This document shows positions 6,789 to 8,126 of a stretch of 8,126 nt of DNA, piece after piece. This DNA comes from an uncultured Arenimonas sp. (GTDB lineage: Bacteria; Pseudomonadota; Gammaproteobacteria; Xanthomonadales; Xanthomonadaceae), in contig CAMLKR010000101.1 in the NCBI GenBank assembly GCA_946480565.1, positions 1-8,126 on the forward strand. The letters run 5' to 3'. Position numbers and translations under genes: made by a program. Numbering within the stretch: the stretch's first letter is position 1; every line of letters begins with the position of its first letter. Under the pieces are notes generated by a model. The model was not told the DNA's origin and searched no databases. It worked only from the letters and a program-made list of their open reading frames with translations.

Positions 6789-7208
6789 ATGGCATTTCAG
6801 TTGGCGACCCCAGTCGGACTTCTTGTGCGGCTCGCGGCCTGGGCACTAGGGGCGTTCGTGCTCCTTGCCGGGTTTCTTGATCTTCTTGGCTTCATCCCGC
6901 ACTCCGACGAAATGCCGCCCTTGTCGACGCGAATCGCCTCGAGGCTTCCGAGCATGTTGGGCGGAGCAGTCCTCTTGGTTCCAATGACCAAGTTCCTGTT
7001 TGGCACCCGTTACTTTCTTCTCGCTTCCGGCTACGGCGTGCTGGTCGTGGTCACTTCATTACTGGCAGCGCGGAGCTTGATTCAGTATCTCGAGGGGTGG
7101 AAGCACTGGGGTATTATTCCCGCGTCACTCATGTTCGTGGCCGTACCGCTATCTAATGGGCTCCTGCTGTGGTGGCTGCACCGCAAAGCAACGCGGGCGC
7201 CTAACTAA
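6789..7208 (+). CDS. Cassette 1: hypothetical four-helix membrane protein
   Basis: 139 residues, not recognised. Four hydrophobic segments lie at about 9-36, 53-71, 75-97 and 107-130, so it should be an integral inner-membrane protein. The short tail HRKATRAPN is positively charged and probably cytoplasmic. The loop at 37-52 (PHSDEMPPLSTRIASR) is the only long polar stretch. The ATG at 6789 is the earliest possible start, because an in-frame TAG lies at 6783-6785; it comes just 1 nt after the core GTTAGGC. The conventional Shine-Dalgarno is poor (AGG at 6777-6779, 9 nt upstream). The stop TAA (7206-7208) lies just inside attC, so the last two residues (P, N) are encoded by the R'' box. It is the first cassette and so the one nearest any cassette promoter. 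Small membrane proteins are common in chromosomal cassette arrays; no function can be given. Confidence 0.85.
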   Translation: MAFQLATPVGLLVRLAAWALGAFVLLAGFLDLLGFIPHSDEMPPLSTRIASRLPSMLGGAVLLVPMTKFLFGTRYFLLASGYGVLVVVTSLLAARSLIQYLEGWKHWGIIPASLMFVAVPLSNGLLLWWLHRKATRAPN

Positions 7209-7254
7209 TCATTCAAGCCGACGCCTTCGGCGCGGCTTAACTAAGGCGTTAGGC
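7199..7254 (+). repeat. attC site of cassette 1 (56 bp)
   Basis: The R'' box is GCCTAAC (7199-7205) and the R' box GTTAGGC (7248-7254); they are fully complementary. The inner stem pairs AAGCCG (7215-7220) with CGGCTT (7233-7238) and CGCC (7222-7225) with GGCG (7229-7232) around a TTC loop. A7221 is left unpaired; on the bottom strand this is a protruding T, as described for the extrahelical bases by which IntI recognises folded attC. The crossover point is between G7248 and T7249. Confidence 0.95.
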
Positions 7255-7262
7255 CGCACGGA

Positions 7263-7571
7263 ATGAAAGTCGTTATTCAGAATGGCGCAAACCACTGCCT
7301 GAGCCGGAAGGACGCTGAGTCCGTGGTTAGCTTGCTGCCCCGATCCTGGAGTTCCAACGTCAGCCAAGTCTTGCTCGCGGCTGGCAGTTCGCTATCCACT
7401 TCCTTCCATCCCAAGGAGCGCGTGATTTGCCTGTACTGCCCTTCATCTCCAGCGGCCGCCCGCGACAAGCGCCGAGCGGTTTCGCTTCTTCTTGAGGCTA
7501 TTGCAGCGACGGCTGGCGCGGAGTTGCCGGAGGAGTTGGAGACAAAGTGTCAGGAGGTCGTCAATGTGTAG
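7263..7571 (+). CDS. Cassette 2: hypothetical small soluble protein
   Basis: 102 residues, not recognised. It has no signal peptide or membrane helix, so it should be cytoplasmic. The N-terminal half (MKVVIQNGANHCLSRKDAES, then VVSLLPRSW) looks like a short strand followed by a helix; the middle holds beta-like hydrophobic stretches (VSQVLLAAG, ERVICLYCPS); the C-terminal third (about 63-100) is a predicted helix with basic then acidic character. Three cysteines (C12, C59, C95) show no metal-binding spacing. The ATG at 7263 lies 8 nt after the attC core of cassette 1. The AGG of that core (7251-7253), 9 nt upstream, may serve as Shine-Dalgarno. The stop TAG (7569-7571) is 3 nt before the R'' box of its attC. 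It is a complete cassette ORF in the normal orientation, which supports it being real despite its small size. Confidence 0.8.
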   Translation: MKVVIQNGANHCLSRKDAESVVSLLPRSWSSNVSQVLLAAGSSLSTSFHPKERVICLYCPSSPAAARDKRRAVSLLLEAIAATAGAELPEELETKCQEVVNV

Positions 7572-7574
7572 GCG

Positions 7575-7631
7575 GCCTAACCACTCATTCAAGCCGACGC
7601 GTTCGGCGCGGCTTAACTCAAGGCGTTAGGC
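7575..7631 (+). repeat. attC site of cassette 2 (57 bp)
   Basis: R'' GCCTAAC (7575-7581) and R' GTTAGGC (7625-7631) are fully complementary. The stem AAGCCG (7591-7596) pairs with CGGCTT (7609-7614), with A7597 unpaired. The apical stem is one pair shorter than in the other two sites because G7601 replaces C, giving the 5-nt loop GTTCG. It differs from the cassette 1 attC by three substitutions and one inserted base. The crossover point is between G7625 and T7626. Confidence 0.95.
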
Positions 7632-7637
7632 GGCGAA

Positions 7638-8051
7638 ATGAACCCATACCCCGCATTGGCAATCTTCTTGCTAAGCGCTACCGCAGCTGCGAGCTCGCCG
7701 TCGTACAGAAACTGGTCTCACATAAAGCTCGACTCAGATTCATTCTCTTTGGAGCTTCGTACAGACAATCGATACAGAAGAGTTCTCTTCCTTGATGTGG
7801 TCCAGGACGGGATCCGCGTCGAGATACCAAAGAGCGTTTATGCGGATGTAGATTCTCCACTTGTATACAAGCTTTCGGTCGAGGCATGCCACAGCACCGA
7901 AGATGGCACTTGCTCCGTGCTAGAACTTCCTTTCATCGACCAGCGCAAGGAGATCCCTGACGATGAAGCCTACAAGATCCTTTCGATCACATTTGTTGGC
8001 GGCAAGATCGAGGAATACGGAATCTACCGTGCGCCACCGCACGACCACTAG
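7638..8051 (+). CDS. Cassette 3: hypothetical exported protein
   Basis: 137 residues, not recognised. The N-terminus MNPYPALAIFLLSATAAASS looks like a Sec signal peptide with cleavage near residue 18-20, though its n-region has no positive charge, which is unusual. No lipobox cysteine is present, so the mature protein of about 118 residues should be free in the periplasm. Its body looks rich in beta strands (SFSLELRT, RVLFLDVVQDGIRVEIP, LVYKLSVEA, KILSITFVGGKIEEYGIY). C84 and C92 are the only cysteines and could form a disulfide. The ATG lies 6 nt after the cassette 2 core, whose AGG (7628-7630) sits 7 nt upstream, a plausible Shine-Dalgarno. The stop is 12 nt before the R'' box of its attC. 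GC is clearly lower than in the upstream chromosomal genes (26 G/C of 60 in 7741-7800), pointing to a foreign origin. Confidence 0.83.
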   Translation: MNPYPALAIFLLSATAAASSPSYRNWSHIKLDSDSFSLELRTDNRYRRVLFLDVVQDGIRVEIPKSVYADVDSPLVYKLSVEACHSTEDGTCSVLELPFIDQRKEIPDDEAYKILSITFVGGKIEEYGIYRAPPHDH

Positions 8052-8063
8052 CCAGCGTCTGGC

Positions 8064-8119
8064 GCCTAACCAATCATTCAAGCCGACGCCTTCGGCGCGG
8101 CTTAACTAGGGCGTTAGGT
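8064..8119 (+). repeat. attC site of cassette 3 (56 bp)
   Basis: R'' is GCCTAAC (8064-8070). The stem AAGCCG (8080-8085) pairs with CGGCTT (8098-8103), CGCC (8087-8090) with GGCG (8094-8097), around a TTC loop, with A8086 unpaired. The right-hand core is GTTAGGT (8113-8119), not GTTAGGC as elsewhere. Its last six bases belong to the next cassette, so the change marks a different neighbour and not a mutation of this cassette. It differs from the cassette 1 attC at three positions. The crossover point is between G8113 and T8114. Confidence 0.94.
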
Positions 8120-8126
8120 TGCGAAT
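8114..8126 (+). mobile_element. Start of cassette 4 (cut by window edge)
   Basis: After the crossover point at 8113/8114 the sequence continues as TTAGGTTGCGAAT. This is the beginning of a further cassette, and no start codon is reached before the edge. It shows that the array continues to the right. Confidence 0.8.

Larger units (their letters stand above)
6782..8126 (+). mobile_element. Integron gene-cassette array: three complete cassettes and the start of a fourth
   Basis: Cassette boundaries fall between G and TTAGGY at each core site. Cassette 1 is 6782-7248 (467 bp), cassette 2 is 7249-7625 (377 bp), cassette 3 is 7626-8113 (488 bp), and cassette 4 begins at 8114 and leaves the window. 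Each complete cassette has a single plus-strand ORF starting 7-14 nt after its left boundary and ending at or just before its attC. All cassettes share one orientation, as expected for IntI-mediated insertion and expression from a promoter on the left. The three attC sites are nearly identical, which is typical of chromosomal (sedentary) integrons rather than of clinical mobile ones, whose attC sites vary. No integrase gene is visible, so the array could be a cluster of attC sites lacking an integrase, or its integrase could lie to the right. No resistance-type gene is seen. Confidence 0.93.

Noticed and set aside
7547..7795. 82-codon plus-strand frame crossing the second attC
   Set aside because: It reads through the recombination site in a frame different from the cassette 3 ORF and has no domain.
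7199..8119. CRISPR array (three similar repeats with spacers)
   Set aside because: The repeats are about 56 bp, differ at several positions, and are 300-430 bp apart with ORFs between them; they are attC sites.

Overview
The first 6.4 kb is very GC-rich, tightly packed chromosomal DNA of gammaproteobacterial type. Codon use, gene types and recombination sites fit a Xanthomonadaceae-like bacterium (Lysobacter, Luteimonas, Pseudoxanthomonas, Xanthomonas and relatives); this placement is inference from the sequence alone. The last 1.35 kb differs: it is a row of mobile integron gene cassettes with visibly lower GC.

Layout. On the minus strand lie three genes that read leftward: an RluE-family 23S rRNA pseudouridine synthase (2632-3177), a class I SAM-dependent methyltransferase (1798-2556), and an exported DUF885-family putative zinc peptidase (1-1757) that runs off the left edge only a few codons before its expected end. 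The gaps of 75 and 40 bp suit a single leftward transcription unit. Divergent from it, on the plus strand, are a 586-residue half-size ABC exporter (3263-5023) and an exported amidohydrolase of the Xaa-Pro/Xaa-Arg dipeptidase type (5095-6417). Next comes a 364-bp stretch with no convincing gene but with several inverted repeats (6418-6781).

From 6782 to the right edge is an array of three complete gene cassettes and the first 13 bases of a fourth. Each complete cassette is one plus-strand ORF followed by a 56-57 bp attC site. The three attC sites are nearly identical, as in sedentary chromosomal integrons. The cassettes encode a four-helix membrane protein (139 aa), a small soluble protein (102 aa) and an exported protein (137 aa); I recognise none of them. 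The left boundary of the array is a short site with GTTAGGC and inverted partner boxes, either an attI or a decayed attC. No integrase gene lies in the window, so from what is visible this is a cassette cluster without its integrase, or an integron with its integrase placed unusually. The array follows an amidohydrolase gene, not the ilvD/intI context I associate with Xanthomonas integrons.

The most interesting material is the array and its odd left boundary. The housekeeping-type genes upstream look ordinary, although two of the five encode exported peptidase-like hydrolases that may act on peptides in the periplasm.
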